From: Marilutibacter penaei
GTDB taxonomy: Bacteria > Pseudomonadota > Gammaproteobacteria > Xanthomonadales > Xanthomonadaceae
Direction: 5' to 3'
NCBI RefSeq assembly: GCF_014145395.1
Contig: NZ_JACHTE010000009.1
Coordinates: forward strand, 121,753-185,752
DNA: 64,000 nt
Shown here in pieces: positions 29,575-40,539 of this stretch. Both the position numbers and the translations under genes were made by a program. The first letter of the stretch is position 1; every line of letters starts with the position of its first letter. The notes below the pieces were generated by a model. It ran no database searches. It had not been told where the DNA came from and saw only the letters and a list, made by a program, of their open reading frames with translations.

Positions 29575-29916
29575 TCAGGCCGACTTCAAGGTGCCCTTGG
29601 GCAGGACATTGGCGATGGCGCCCTTCTGCACGCGGACCTGGACGGTGTCGGCGATCTGGACCGTGATGAAGCTCTCGCCCACCTCGGTGATGGTGCCGGC
29701 GATGCCGCCGTTGGTGACGACCTCGTCGCCCTTGCCGAGCTTCTCGATCATGGCCCGATGCTCCTTCTGCCGCTTCATCTGCGGGCGGATCATCAGGAAG
29801 TACATGATGGCGATCAGGGCGATCGGGAAGAGCAGCTGCATGCCCATGCCGGGGGCGGCCGGCGCGGCGGCCACGGTGGCGTGGGCGGGGGCGATCAGGA
29901 GGTCGAGCAGGTTCAT
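29575..29916 (-). CDS. yajC: Sec translocase accessory protein YajC
   Basis: A 113-residue protein with one membrane helix (about 29-46) ending in the family signature MYFLMIRPQMKRQKEH, followed by a small soluble domain with KLGKGDEVVTNGGI. YajC associates with SecDF. The ATG at 29916 is preceded by CAGGAC. About 600 bp of repeats separates it from tgt, whereas in most relatives the two genes are close. Confidence 0.95.
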   Translation of the reverse strand: MNLLDLLIAPAHATVAAAPAAPGMGMQLLFPIALIAIMYFLMIRPQMKRQKEHRAMIEKLGKGDEVVTNGGIAGTITEVGESFITVQIADTVQVRVQKGAIANVLPKGTLKSA

Positions 29917-30064
29917 CGGGATGTCCTGGGGCGAAATAACGGGGGATTATGCCATCTTTCCGGGGGCGGCCCCGGGGGCTGGACGGTTGGAGTGCGGCTC
30001 GGCGCTGGAGTTCCCCCCCTCCCCCGACAGGACCTGATCAGTGGGCGCATCTCGGCCCGGCGCC

Positions 30065-30166
30065 GGGGCTACGGGGGCTTGGCTCTACCCTCGGTCGGGG
30101 CTTTCCTGCCCCGACTCGGGCGCGCGCCATCCATGGCGCGCTCGGACGCCAAGCCCCCGCATCCCC
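30065..30166 (+). repeat. Three-way-junction repeat element, copy A
   Basis: Closing stem P1 pairs 30072-30083 with 30148-30159 (12 bp, perfect), extended by GGGG (30065-30068)/CCCC (30163-30166). Inside are hairpin P2 (GTCGGGGC 30094-30101 with GCCCCGAC 30108-30115, loop TTTCCT) and hairpin P3 (GCGCGCCAT 30122-30130 with ATGGCGCGC 30133-30141). Linkers CCCTCG and TCGGG are shared with copy B. Confidence 0.8.
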
Positions 30167-30269
30167 GTCACCTCGGCGATGTCACTGGAGCTTGATTCGC
30201 TGGTTGGCGCAACACGGCCATCTCGCCGGAGAGCGCTTTCCAGACCGATACGGTGTCAGAGGAAGCGGA

Positions 30270-30365
30270 CCGGCCGGGGTCCCGCGGCAGAGCCGGCCAT
30301 GGATGGCCGGCGCCCGAGTCAGGGCAGGAAAGCCCTGACCGAGGGAAGAGCGGGATACCGGCCGG
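30270..30365 (-). repeat. Three-way-junction repeat element, copy B (inverted)
   Basis: Opposite orientation to copy A. P1 is CCGGCCGG/CCGGCCGG (30270-30277, 30358-30365) plus TCCCGC/GCGGGA (30080-equivalent positions 30280-30285 and 30350-30355). P3 pairs 30292-30300 with 30303-30311. P2 pairs 30318-30325 with 30332-30339 around loop AGGAAA. Every stem differs from copy A yet still pairs, while loops and linkers are kept. Confidence 0.8.
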
Positions 30366-30421
30366 GCCGATTCCGGTCCGATCGGGCTGCGGGGATTCCT
30401 CAGCCCGGGGCCCCGGCGCCG

Positions 30422-30495
30422 GGCCGACGTAGCACCGGCAGGGCCGCGCAGATTCTCCGCCCCACGGCCCTGATACAAGGCCGACGTAGCACCGG
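30422..30495. repeat. Pair of 17-bp direct repeats
   Basis: GGCCGACGTAGCACCGG occurs at 30422-30438 and again at 30479-30495, 57 bp apart, just downstream of tgt. The GTAG core recalls REP-like elements of Xanthomonadaceae, but no matching palindrome is obvious. Confidence 0.6.
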
Positions 30496-30526
30496 AAATT
30501 GCCCCTCGGCGGAGAGTGCGGCTGGA

Positions 30527-32697
<2,171 letters not shown>

Positions 32698-32735
32698 GGA
32701 CGGGCGGCACGTCGACGGCCGTCCATTGTAGGGTT

Positions 32736-33167
32736 TCAGCGCTCGAACCGGGTCGAAAGGACGATCGACGACGTCGTGCGCTCCACGCCCTCGAGGGCGC
32801 CGATGCGGTCGGTCAATTCATCCATCTCGACCACCGTCGGCACCATGCCCATCGCGACCAGGTCGAAGGGCCCGCTGACCGAGTGCAGGGATCGCACCTC
32901 CGGCATCGCGCGCAGGGCCTCGACCACGGCCTGCATCTGCTTCGGCAACACGGTGATCATGATGTGCGCGCGGATGTGGCCGTGCTCCACCTGGTCATGA
33001 ACCCGGACGGTATAGCCTGCGATGATGCCGTTGCGCTCCAGGCGCTCGATCCGGCTCTGCACGGTGGTGCGCGACAGCCTCAGCCGCCGTGCGATGTCGG
33101 CCACTGAAGCGCGCGCGTCTTCGCGCAGGAGCGAAAGCAGTTGCTGGTCCGAGGCAGTGATCTTCAC
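32736..33167 (-). CDS. Lrp/AsnC family transcriptional regulator
   Basis: A 143-residue Lrp/AsnC regulator: N-terminal winged helix-turn-helix (about 4-50, [26 protein letters not shown]) and a C-terminal RAM ligand-binding domain (about 65-140, [17 protein letters not shown]). Family members respond to amino acids. It starts with GTG at 33167 and is divergent from the class III aminotransferase, with an AT-rich operator-like region between them. It very likely controls that gene and itself. Confidence 0.92.
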   Translation of the reverse strand: MKITASDQQLLSLLREDARASVADIARRLRLSRTTVQSRIERLERNGIIAGYTVRVHDQVEHGHIRAHIMITVLPKQMQAVVEALRAMPEVRSLHSVSGPFDLVAMGMVPTVVEMDELTDRIGALEGVERTTSSIVLSTRFER

Positions 33168-33181
33168 TTCGAGATCCCTTT

Positions 33182-33244
33182 GTCGTCATTTAGACGAAAA
33201 CATGTTCAATTTCGTCTGAAGTTACACTATCTATCGACGAAATT
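33182..33244. promoter_or_regulatory. Operator-like inverted repeat between lrp-type gene and aminotransferase
   Basis: AGACGAAA (33192-33199) and TTTCGTCT (33210-33217) form a perfect 8-bp inverted repeat. A third half-site CGACGAAAT lies at 33235-33243 and a partial TCGTC at 33183. The stretch is unusually AT-rich for this genome. This spacing of repeated half-sites fits binding by an Lrp-family octamer. Confidence 0.65.
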
Positions 33245-33285
33245 ATCCACATAATGAGGCATTCGCGTCCAGGAAAGGAGGAAAC

Positions 33286-34779
33286 ATGAGCATCATCGAC
33301 ACCCTTGCCCCGCTCCGAGCCCATGGCGGCACGCGCCGTACGGTCGGCCTGGACGACGCCACCCTGCAACGTTTCGAAACGGCCCATCCGTCTCTGGTTG
33401 AAGCCGTCGAAGCGGCCGCCTCCGAGCATGCACGCCTGAAGGCCGAGTTCCCCGAGGTCCTCGACATGGACGAGGACGCGCAGGTCCACGCCGTGCAGGG
33501 CGCCTACATCAATTTCTACCCCGACGACGCGGTCAACCCGTACGTCGCCCTCGCCGCCCGCGGCCCATGGATCGTCACCCTGAAGGGTGCGGTGCTGCAC
33601 GACTCCGGCGGCTACGGGATGCTCGGTTTCGGCCATGCACCGCAGAAGGTCATCGACGCGATGGCCCGTCCGCAGGCCATGGCCAACATCATGACGCCGA
33701 ACCTGTCGCAGCTGCGCTTCGAGCGCCGCCTGCGCGACGCAGTCGGGCTCGGCCGCGAGTGCCCCTATGCGCGCTTCATGTGCCTCAACTCCGGTTCGGA
33801 GTCGGTGACCCTGGCCGCCCGCATCGCGGACGCGAATGCCAAGTCGCTCACCGATGCCGGTGCACGCCACGCCGGGCGCTCAATCAAGCGCGTGGTGGTC
33901 AAGGGCGCATTCCACGGCCGCACCGACCGTCCGGCGCTCTATTCGGACTCCAGCCGCAAGACCTACGTACAGCACCTTGCGAGTTACCGCGGCGAGGACT
34001 CGGTGATCGCCATCGCGCCCTACGACATCGACGCGCTGGAGCAGGTCTTCGCCGATGCCGATGCGAACGGCTGGTTCATCGAGGCGATGTTCCTCGAGCC
34101 GGTGATGGGCGAAGGCGACCCGGGCCGCAGCGTGCCGGTCGACTTCTACCGCGCTGCCCGCGCCCTGACGAAAGCACACGGCGCGCTGCTGCTGGTGGAC
34201 TCGATCCAGGCAGGCCTGCGTGCCCATGGCGTGCTGTCGATCGTCGACTACCCCGGATTCGAGGGCGAGGAAGCGCCCGACATGGAGACCTACTCCAAGG
34301 CGCTCAATGCCGGCCAGTACCCGCTGTCGGTTCTGGCGGTGAACGAACGCGCGGCCGGCCTCTACCGCAAGGGCCTGTACGGCAACACCATGACCACCAA
34401 TCCGCGCGCGCTGGACGTCGCCAGCACGGTGCTGTCGATGGTCACGCCGGAGCTGCGCGACAACATCCGCGCGCGGGGCCGCGAAGCGCTGGAGAAGCTC
34501 GAGGCGCTCCGTTCGCGCAGCGGCGGCGCGATCACCAAGGTGCAGGGCACCGGGCTGCTGTTCTCCTGCGAACTGTCGACGGACTACAAGTGCTATGGGG
34601 CCGGTTCCACCGAGGAGTGGCTGCGCGAACATGGCATCGGCGTGATCCACGGCGGGGTCAATTCGCTGCGCTTCACCCCGACCTTCGGCATCGAAAGCGA
34701 CGAGATCGACCTGCTCGTCGGGATGATCGCCCGCGCCCTGGAGGAAGGCCCGCGCGCCAGCAAGGCCGCGGCGGCCTGA
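33286..34779 (+). CDS. Class III PLP-dependent aminotransferase
   Basis: A 497-residue class III (fold type I) aminotransferase. Motifs seen are GAVLHDSGGYGMLGFGHAP, the cofactor-phosphate segment NSGSESVTLAARIAD, EPVMGEGD, LLVDSIQAGLRAHG (PLP-ring aspartate) and probable Schiff-base Lys338 in YSKALNAGQ. The omega-amino acid or lysine specificity cannot be fixed from sequence alone. A near-perfect AAAGGAGG precedes the ATG. Control by the divergent Lrp-type regulator suggests an amino-acid inducible catabolic role. Confidence 0.88.
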   Translation: MSIIDTLAPLRAHGGTRRTVGLDDATLQRFETAHPSLVEAVEAAASEHARLKAEFPEVLDMDEDAQVHAVQGAYINFYPDDAVNPYVALAARGPWIVTLKGAVLHDSGGYGMLGFGHAPQKVIDAMARPQAMANIMTPNLSQLRFERRLRDAVGLGRECPYARFMCLNSGSESVTLAARIADANAKSLTDAGARHAGRSIKRVVVKGAFHGRTDRPALYSDSSRKTYVQHLASYRGEDSVIAIAPYDIDALEQVFADADANGWFIEAMFLEPVMGEGDPGRSVPVDFYRAARALTKAHGALLLVDSIQAGLRAHGVLSIVDYPGFEGEEAPDMETYSKALNAGQYPLSVLAVNERAAGLYRKGLYGNTMTTNPRALDVASTVLSMVTPELRDNIRARGREALEKLEALRSRSGGAITKVQGTGLLFSCELSTDYKCYGAGSTEEWLREHGIGVIHGGVNSLRFTPTFGIESDEIDLLVGMIARALEEGPRASKAAAA

Positions 34780-34805
34780 TCCGCCGGCGGCCCCTGCAGC
34801 CAGTC

Positions 34806-34833
34806 GAGAAGGCGGCCTCAGGGCCGCCTTCTC
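34806..34833. terminator. Hairpin between convergent aminotransferase and pyrophosphatase genes
   Basis: A 12-bp perfect stem GAGAAGGCGGCC/GGCCGCCTTCTC with loop TCAG. T-tracts are weak. It lies between convergent genes and probably ends both. Confidence 0.7.
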
Positions 34834-34842
34834 CGTCCCGGG

Positions 34843-35456
34843 TCAGCCGCCGGCCCTGCGTTCGAAACCCTGCATGGCCTCCATGATCCGCTCGCGTGCT
34901 TCCGCCGCGCTCCCGAAGCCCTGGAGTTCGACGGCCGCCTCGCCTGCCGGCAGGTCCTTGTAGATGCGGAAGAACGCCTCGATGCGCTGGCGTTCGACCG
35001 CCGGCAGGTCCTCGATCCCCTGCACGCCCGACCAGGCAGGATCGAGGCGATCGGTCGGCACGCCGATGATCTTCTCGTCGGCTTCGCCGCGGTCGGTCAT
35101 GCGCAGGACCCCGATCGGCCGGACGCCACCAGCACCCCGGGATGCAGGGGTTCGCGGGTCAGCACCAGCGAGTCCAGCGGATCCCCGTCGCCCGCCAACG
35201 TGCGAGGCATCGAGCCATAGTTCGCGGGGTAGGCCACCGGCATCGACAGGAAGCGGTCGACCCGCGGCAGGCCATCCTCGCCAATTTCGTACTTGGTGAA
35301 GCTCCCCGCCGGAATCTCGACTGCCAGCAGGGCTTCCGCCGGCGCCTCGCGTGGCTGCGGGACGGACAGGGGGTCGCGGACGAAATCGGCCGCACGTGGC
35401 CCGGTCGGGAACGCGACGCAAACGGCCAGCAGCACACCCACCCGGCAGGAGCGCAT
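34843..35456 (-). pseudogene. ppa: Secreted inorganic pyrophosphatase, broken by a 1-nt frameshift
   Basis: Two overlapping frames together give one family I soluble pyrophosphatase of about 203 residues with a signal peptide (start ATG 35456, cleavage near PRAAD). The 5' part holds FTKYEIGEDGLPRVDRFL, AYPANYGSMP and the catalytic DGDPLDSLVL. It leaves frame after GVLV at about 35121-35135, and the rest (RPIGVLRMTDRGEADEKIIG to the C-terminus) continues one frame over. One base appears deleted. No slippery heptamer is seen. It is either a recent pseudogene or a sequencing error. It lies 4 nt after the phosphatase gene in the phytase operon. Confidence 0.85.
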
Positions 35457-35460
35457 CACC

Positions 35461-36843
35461 CTACTCCCAGCACCGGTCCGCACGCCCCTTGAGGGTCTGT
35501 GCACGTGGACACAGGCGTTCACCGATCCGGCCTTCGGTCAACTCCTGGCGCTGCTTTCCACCCGTGCCGCCGTCGATCAGCTCGAACGCGTCATAGAGCC
35601 GCCCCGTGGCGGTGCGCGCCTCGTAGCGCAGCCGGTCGCCGTCGATGCGGATGACCTGGAACAGCTGGGTGTCCTCGGCAACCGGCGCCATCGTCTCCTT
35701 CGCGTCCGGGGACAGGCGGTACTGCTTGGCACCCGCGACCGAGACCACGTACACCGGGGTCGCGCCACCGTCATCCGCACCCCGGCGGCCATAGGTGTGG
35801 TCGTGCCCCTGCAGGACCAGGTCGACGCCGTGGCGCTCGATCACCGGCTGCAGCTCGACCTGCAGGGGCACGTTGTCGCGGTCGGCGCGCGGCGAGTAGA
35901 ACGGCTGGTGCAGCAGCACGATGCTCCAGCGGTGCGGATTGGCGGCAAGCACGCCGTCCAGCCACCGGGCCTGGGCCGTGGCGGTCCCCAGGTCCAGCGC
36001 CGAGGTGCCATCGATGACCACCACCCGCAGGTCCTGGTAGTCGAACCAGTAGGTCGTGGGCGCACCCGGGGTTTCGATGCCGTTGGACGGCAACGCGAAC
36101 TGCAATGGCCAGTGCGCGCCGAGCACGCGCCGCTCCCGCGGGGTGTCCTCGAACTCCTCGAAGTACTCGTGGTTGCCCGGTGCGGGCGCGCTCATCATCG
36201 TGGTCGACAGCGCGTCGGTGGCCTCGAACCATTCGCCCCACTCGGTGTCGTCCTCGCCGTCGCCCCCGCTGACCAGGTCGCCGGCATACAGGACGAGCCG
36301 CGCATCAGGCGCGTGGCGCAGGGCCTCGCGGACGACGCGCGTGGTCAGGCTGGCGTTCTTGTTTTGGGTGTCGCCGAAGTACAGCAGCTCGAGCGGCTCG
36401 GTGGCATCACCGGCCGTGCGGATCTGCATCCACGGGCTCCAGGTGCGGTCGCCCTGCACGCGGTAGGCATACAGGGTGCCCGGCTCGAGGCCCTCCACCT
36501 GCACCCGATGGTGGTGCGCGCGGCCGTTCTCGGTCTCCAGCGCCTGCGTGGCCGCTGTGAGGCGTCGCGGCGTGCCCATGTCGGGCGAATCGCCGGCCAC
36601 GACGATCTCAAGCACGGGGGCGTCGACGCGGACATCGGTACGCCACGCGACCGCGAACCCGCGGGCGGCATCCTCGGCCGGCGTCGCGACGATGCGATCC
36701 GGGAACCCGGTGGCGGCATGGTGCCGCACGCCCGCCGGAACGAGGGTGTTGGGCTCCGGGTCGCGGGCGTCCCCTGCTTCGGCCATGCAGGGCATGGCGC
36801 TGGCGAGGCCCAGCAGGCCCGCCAGGATCATCGGGATCCTCAT
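35461..36843 (-). CDS. Secreted purple-acid-phosphatase-like metallophosphoesterase
   Basis: A 460-residue exported phosphatase: signal peptide (about 1-21), N-terminal fibronectin-III-like domain (about 45-145, ending GTLYAYRVQGD) and a calcineurin-like catalytic domain with GDTQN (157-161), AGDL (near 187-190), GNHE (223-226), a LLHQPFY histidine and QGHDHTYGRR. The order matches purple acid phosphatases, which remove phosphate from organic esters at a dimetal site. It lies 1 nt after the phytase gene and 4 nt before the pyrophosphatase, in one operon for extracellular phosphate release. Confidence 0.9.
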   Translation of the reverse strand: MRIPMILAGLLGLASAMPCMAEAGDARDPEPNTLVPAGVRHHAATGFPDRIVATPAEDAARGFAVAWRTDVRVDAPVLEIVVAGDSPDMGTPRRLTAATQALETENGRAHHHRVQVEGLEPGTLYAYRVQGDRTWSPWMQIRTAGDATEPLELLYFGDTQNKNASLTTRVVREALRHAPDARLVLYAGDLVSGGDGEDDTEWGEWFEATDALSTTMMSAPAPGNHEYFEEFEDTPRERRVLGAHWPLQFALPSNGIETPGAPTTYWFDYQDLRVVVIDGTSALDLGTATAQARWLDGVLAANPHRWSIVLLHQPFYSPRADRDNVPLQVELQPVIERHGVDLVLQGHDHTYGRRGADDGGATPVYVVSVAGAKQYRLSPDAKETMAPVAEDTQLFQVIRIDGDRLRYEARTATGRLYDAFELIDGGTGGKQRQELTEGRIGERLCPRAQTLKGRADRCWE

Positions 36844-36844
36844 G

Positions 36845-37963
36845 TCAGCCGGCGCATCCTTTCAGCGAAAGGGCACGTGCGATGTCGCGCCAGTCGAATG
36901 CCGACACCCCCTGGTCGTCATCGACCGCATAGAACACGCCTTCCGGGAAGCGGGCATCGGCCGACATGTCGAGCCACACGCCGTCGGTATTCGCCGTGCG
37001 CTGGCCGGCGAAGGCCCCCACGTGGGCGAGGTTCACGCGGTCGAACACGTGGAACAGGCTGCGGTCCTTGAACTGGTCGGTCGCCAGCCAGTAGCCGCTG
37101 CCATCGTCGCAGGCGAACAGCGCCATGCCCTCGGCCTGGGCCTTGAACAGCCCGGCGCCCACGTCGCGACCGCGGTAGCGGCCGTCGAGGCCGTACTCGC
37201 GCAGGCGGGTACCGACGGCGACGTCCTCCTCCGACAGCAACAGGCGATCGTGCGCCTCGTCGCCGAACACCGACTCGGCGATGCGGACAGCGCCGGCGGC
37301 ATCGGTCGCGCCGAAGGTGCCGGACAGCCGCGCCGTCCAGCGCCCGCCCTGCGGTTCCAGCGCATAGCGGCGGAAGCGATGGTCGAGCTGCGCCAGCGGC
37401 GGCGGCAGGTCCTCGTCCTCGGGCGACATGTAGTTGTCGCTGACGATCACTTCGTAGCCGTCACCGAGGCGGCGCACCCACAGGCCATAGGGCTGCTGCA
37501 GCTCGGCGTCACCGAAGGTCGCCAGGGACTCCAGCCCCGGCAGCCCGAACACCTGCACGCGGCGGTTGTCGCGCTCGACCACCATCACCAGGTCGTCGAT
37601 CACCGCGATGCCGTTCGGGCGGTCCATCTTCCCCGGCCCGGTGCCAGGGCCGCCGAAGGTGCGCAGGCGTTCGCCGGTCGCGCCGTCATAGAGGACCAGG
37701 GCATCGGTCGTCTTTGCCGTCGCCAGCAACCAGCGCGACCCGTCGGGCGCGCGCCAGCTCGCGGGGGAATCGATGTTGTCCTCCGGCGCCGGCAGTGTGG
37801 TGAAGGCCTCGGCGACCACGACGTGCGGGATGTCCTCGTCCGCCAGGAGGGGATCGATCTCGGCGACTTCATCGGGTTCGCGCTCCGCGTCGACGGTCGG
37901 CGAGGACGCGCAGGCAGCGAGCAGGACGGTGGCGAAGAGGGGATTCAGCAATCGAAGGGACAC
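36845..37963 (-). CDS. Beta-propeller (3-)phytase lipoprotein
   Basis: A 372-residue protein of the beta-propeller phytase family (PF02333) with a lipoprotein signal ending in LLAAC. Family segments include DNIDSPASWRAP, DRPNGIAVIDDLVMVVERDNRRVQVF, EGMALFACDDGSGYWLATDQF and NTDGVWLD, many of them acidic loops that bind calcium and phosphate. BPPs release phosphate from phytate. The GTG at 37963 was chosen because it begins the lipoprotein signal and has AGGA upstream; an in-frame TTG at 37993 is less likely. First gene of the bpp-phosphatase-pyrophosphatase operon, divergent from a TonB receptor. Confidence 0.9.
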   Translation of the reverse strand: MSLRLLNPLFATVLLAACASSPTVDAEREPDEVAEIDPLLADEDIPHVVVAEAFTTLPAPEDNIDSPASWRAPDGSRWLLATAKTTDALVLYDGATGERLRTFGGPGTGPGKMDRPNGIAVIDDLVMVVERDNRRVQVFGLPGLESLATFGDAELQQPYGLWVRRLGDGYEVIVSDNYMSPEDEDLPPPLAQLDHRFRRYALEPQGGRWTARLSGTFGATDAAGAVRIAESVFGDEAHDRLLLSEEDVAVGTRLREYGLDGRYRGRDVGAGLFKAQAEGMALFACDDGSGYWLATDQFKDRSLFHVFDRVNLAHVGAFAGQRTANTDGVWLDMSADARFPEGVFYAVDDDQGVSAFDWRDIARALSLKGCAG

Positions 37964-38017
37964 GGGGGATCCTGGGTCAAGGGTTGTCAACAAACCGCAA
38001 TGTTCTACCTCCGGTTC

Positions 38018-38035
38018 ATGACAGTGGAGTTTCAG
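38018..38035 (-). promoter_or_regulatory. Candidate Pho box facing the phytase operon
   Basis: Read on the minus strand: CTGAAAC, spacer TCCA, CTGTCAT. The second 7-mer matches the PhoB half-site consensus exactly, the first in 4 of 7 positions, with the correct 11-bp period. It lies about 55 bp upstream of the phytase start. Confidence 0.5.
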
Positions 38036-38111
38036 TCCCGCCAGCGCCGCCGCACCCGTGCACGAGGCCTGAGGATCACGGGCGCGAGGCGTTCATGGTG
38101 GCGCCACGCAA

Positions 38112-38129
38112 GTGTCACGGATCTGCCAT
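38112..38129 (+). promoter_or_regulatory. Candidate Pho box facing the TonB receptor gene
   Basis: GTGTCAC, spacer GGAT, CTGCCAT: 5 of 7 and 6 of 7 matches to the PhoB half-site with the right 11-bp period, about 50 bp upstream of the receptor start. Together with the opposite-strand site it suggests joint phosphate-starvation control. Confidence 0.5.
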
Positions 38130-38177
38130 CGAACCGCCGTACAAATGCCGCTTTTACCGAACGCGGATCTTCACTGC

Positions 38178-40517
38178 ATGAAGCGCAACCCCCTCGCCTC
38201 CGGCCTGTCCCGGGCCCTCTTCTGTGCCGCGCTGCTGCCGGCCAGCCTGCCTGCCATCGCACAGGACGTGCCCGGCGACACCGCCACTGCCAGCGCCACC
38301 ACCGGTGCGATGGCCGCCAAGGACCTGGACGCCGTGGTCGTGCAGGGCCAGATCGCCTACCGCGATCGCACCAACGACATCGAACCGGTGCTGGTCTACG
38401 ACCTGGAGTACTTCCAGCGCTTCGAACCTTCCACCGTCGGCGACATGCTCAAGCGCGTGCCCAGCGCCGTGTTCGTGTCCGACGTGCTGGAGTACGACGC
38501 GGTGCAGCTGCGCGGCCTCAGCGCCGCCTACACCCAGGTCCTGATCAACGGCAAGAAGGTGCCGGGCGCCGGTGACGACCGCTCGTTCTGGGTCGACCGC
38601 ATCCCGGCCGAACTGGTCGAGCGCGTGGAGATCCTGCGCAGCAACAGCGCCAACCGGTCCGGCGACGCGGTGGCCGGCGCGCTCAACATCATCCTGCGCG
38701 ACGCCTATGACTTCGACGGCAGCTATATCCGCGTGGGCGCCATGCATTACGACGACGGCGAGATCCAGCCGACCGTCGCGGCGGTCACCTCGGGCGAAGT
38801 GCTCGGCGGCCGCCTGCTCGCCGGTATCAACGTGCAGGACCGCTACAACCCCAAGCTCAAGCGCAGCGACCGCTTCGAGGAACCCAACGGTGATTTCGTC
38901 GATGCCGAGGACCAGACCGACACGCGCGACGGCCAGGACTACTCGGGCAACGTGTCCTACACCGCAGACATCGGTGACACCGGTCGACTTTCGCTCGACG
39001 GCTTCTATGTGCGCACCGATCGCGACCAGGTCGAGGTCTCGACCGAGTACAACGCACGCCGTCCGGAGGACGCGACCGAGATCGCCAACGTCCCGGGCCT
39101 GACCCACGTCGACCAGGAGAACTGGGGTATCGGCGCGGGCTACCGCTTCGACATGGCCGGCGGCACCACCTCGTTCGACCTTGACCACGCCCGCTTCGAG
39201 GACAAGAGCACCGAGAGCGAGGAAGAGATCAAATACGAGGACGGCAACTGGGACAGCCACGAAGCCGAAGCCCTCGATATCGATGCTTCCGACAGCGAGA
39301 CCGCGTTCAAGCTCGCCCACTCGCGTCCCGTCGGCAATGCCGGCATGGAATTCGGCGTCGACTACCGCACCAAGGAGCGCGAGTCGACGCACACCTACTA
39401 CGCGTTCGAGGCCGACGACGAGGGCGACACCGTCGTCTATGAACTCGACGCCGTGGTCGACAGCCACATCGAGGAAACCCGGCTCGACCCCTACCTGATG
39501 TTCACCGGCAATGCCGGTGCCCTGGCCTGGGAAGCCGGCCTGCGCTACGAGACGACCGAGTCGGAGATCAGGGGCGAGGACGGCACCTTCTCGAACGATT
39601 ACAACGAGCTCCTGCCGTCGGTGCACCTGAAGTGGGACATCGGCGAAGCCAACCGCATCCAGCTCTCGCTGGCGCGCAGCCTGCGTCGCCCGGCGTTCAA
39701 CGAGCTCACGCCGGCCCTGCTGCAGGAGGAATTCGGCGACAACGACTTCCTCGGCAATCCCCGCCTCGATCCGGAGACGGCGAACGGCATCGACCTGGGC
39801 TTCGAGCACCGCCTCGGCCGTCGTGGCGTGGTCGGCGTGAACCTGTTCTACCGCGACGTGCAGGACCTCATCGAGATGGTCAACACGGGCGAGCCGAACG
39901 AGACCGCCTACGACGACTATGCCGACGACATCGAAGACTACATGGCGGACAACGGCGTCACCGAGGACGAGGCGATCGCCGCGGTGCCGTTCGACCCAAA
40001 CAGTTTCATCTACACCGTCGAGAACGTCGGGGACGGCAAGGTGTGGGGCATCGAGCTCGACATGTCCACGCCGCTGACCGCGATCGGCCTGCCGAACACC
40101 GGCGTGTTCGTCAACTACTCCTGGCTGGACAGCGAGGTCGAGGACGAACTGGGCACGCGCCGCTTCAACAACCAGGCCGAATATGTCTACAACGTCGGTT
40201 TCATCCAGGACCTGCCGGACTGGAAGGCCTCGTTCGGCGCCAGCTACCGCAAGCAGGGCGACGCTTACATGCGCGTGCTCGCCGAGGAAGTCCGCACGAC
40301 GTATGACGGCGACCTCGAAGTCTTCGTCGAGAAGCGCTTCGGCGAGAACATCTCCGTGCGCCTGAGCGGCACCAATCTGCTGGACGCCTACAAGCGCGAG
40401 TACTTCGACAAGTTCGACAACCTCGCCGACCAGATCGACCGCGATTACGACGAGTACGAACTGGAAGCCGAGCACGCCGGTCCGCGCTACCAGCTGGTGA
40501 TGCGCTGGGCGTTCTGA
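38178..40517 (+). CDS. TonB-dependent outer-membrane receptor, probable phytate/organophosphate uptake
   Basis: A 779-residue TonB-dependent receptor: signal peptide (about 1-28, ending AIAQ), plug domain (about 50-170; [54 protein letters not shown]) and a beta-barrel ending in an aromatic residue (MRWAF). Barrel loops are very acidic, which would suit calcium-bridged phosphate ligands. Beta-propeller phytase genes are often found beside TonB receptors in this family, so uptake of phytate or its products is the likely role. The ATG at 38178 begins the signal peptide. It is transcribed away from the phytase operon. Confidence 0.88.
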   Translation: MKRNPLASGLSRALFCAALLPASLPAIAQDVPGDTATASATTGAMAAKDLDAVVVQGQIAYRDRTNDIEPVLVYDLEYFQRFEPSTVGDMLKRVPSAVFVSDVLEYDAVQLRGLSAAYTQVLINGKKVPGAGDDRSFWVDRIPAELVERVEILRSNSANRSGDAVAGALNIILRDAYDFDGSYIRVGAMHYDDGEIQPTVAAVTSGEVLGGRLLAGINVQDRYNPKLKRSDRFEEPNGDFVDAEDQTDTRDGQDYSGNVSYTADIGDTGRLSLDGFYVRTDRDQVEVSTEYNARRPEDATEIANVPGLTHVDQENWGIGAGYRFDMAGGTTSFDLDHARFEDKSTESEEEIKYEDGNWDSHEAEALDIDASDSETAFKLAHSRPVGNAGMEFGVDYRTKERESTHTYYAFEADDEGDTVVYELDAVVDSHIEETRLDPYLMFTGNAGALAWEAGLRYETTESEIRGEDGTFSNDYNELLPSVHLKWDIGEANRIQLSLARSLRRPAFNELTPALLQEEFGDNDFLGNPRLDPETANGIDLGFEHRLGRRGVVGVNLFYRDVQDLIEMVNTGEPNETAYDDYADDIEDYMADNGVTEDEAIAAVPFDPNSFIYTVENVGDGKVWGIELDMSTPLTAIGLPNTGVFVNYSWLDSEVEDELGTRRFNNQAEYVYNVGFIQDLPDWKASFGASYRKQGDAYMRVLAEEVRTTYDGDLEVFVEKRFGENISVRLSGTNLLDAYKREYFDKFDNLADQIDRDYDEYELEAEHAGPRYQLVMRWAF

Positions 40518-40539
40518 TCCCCGCGTGATGCACCTGGAC

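Larger units (their letters stand above)
29917..30526. other. Gene-free tgt-yajC spacer filled with structured repeats
   Basis: A 610-bp interval with no credible gene. It holds two inverted copies of a three-stem element (30065-30166 and 30270-30365) and two 17-bp direct repeats (30422-30438, 30479-30495). It also presumably contains a promoter for yajC-secDF. Open frames here are low-complexity and unrelated to known proteins. Confidence 0.7.

Noticed and set aside
35097..35145. Programmed -1 frameshift in the pyrophosphatase gene
   Set aside because: No slippery heptamer or downstream pseudoknot is apparent at the switch point, and the family is not known to use recoding. A deletion or sequence error is simpler.
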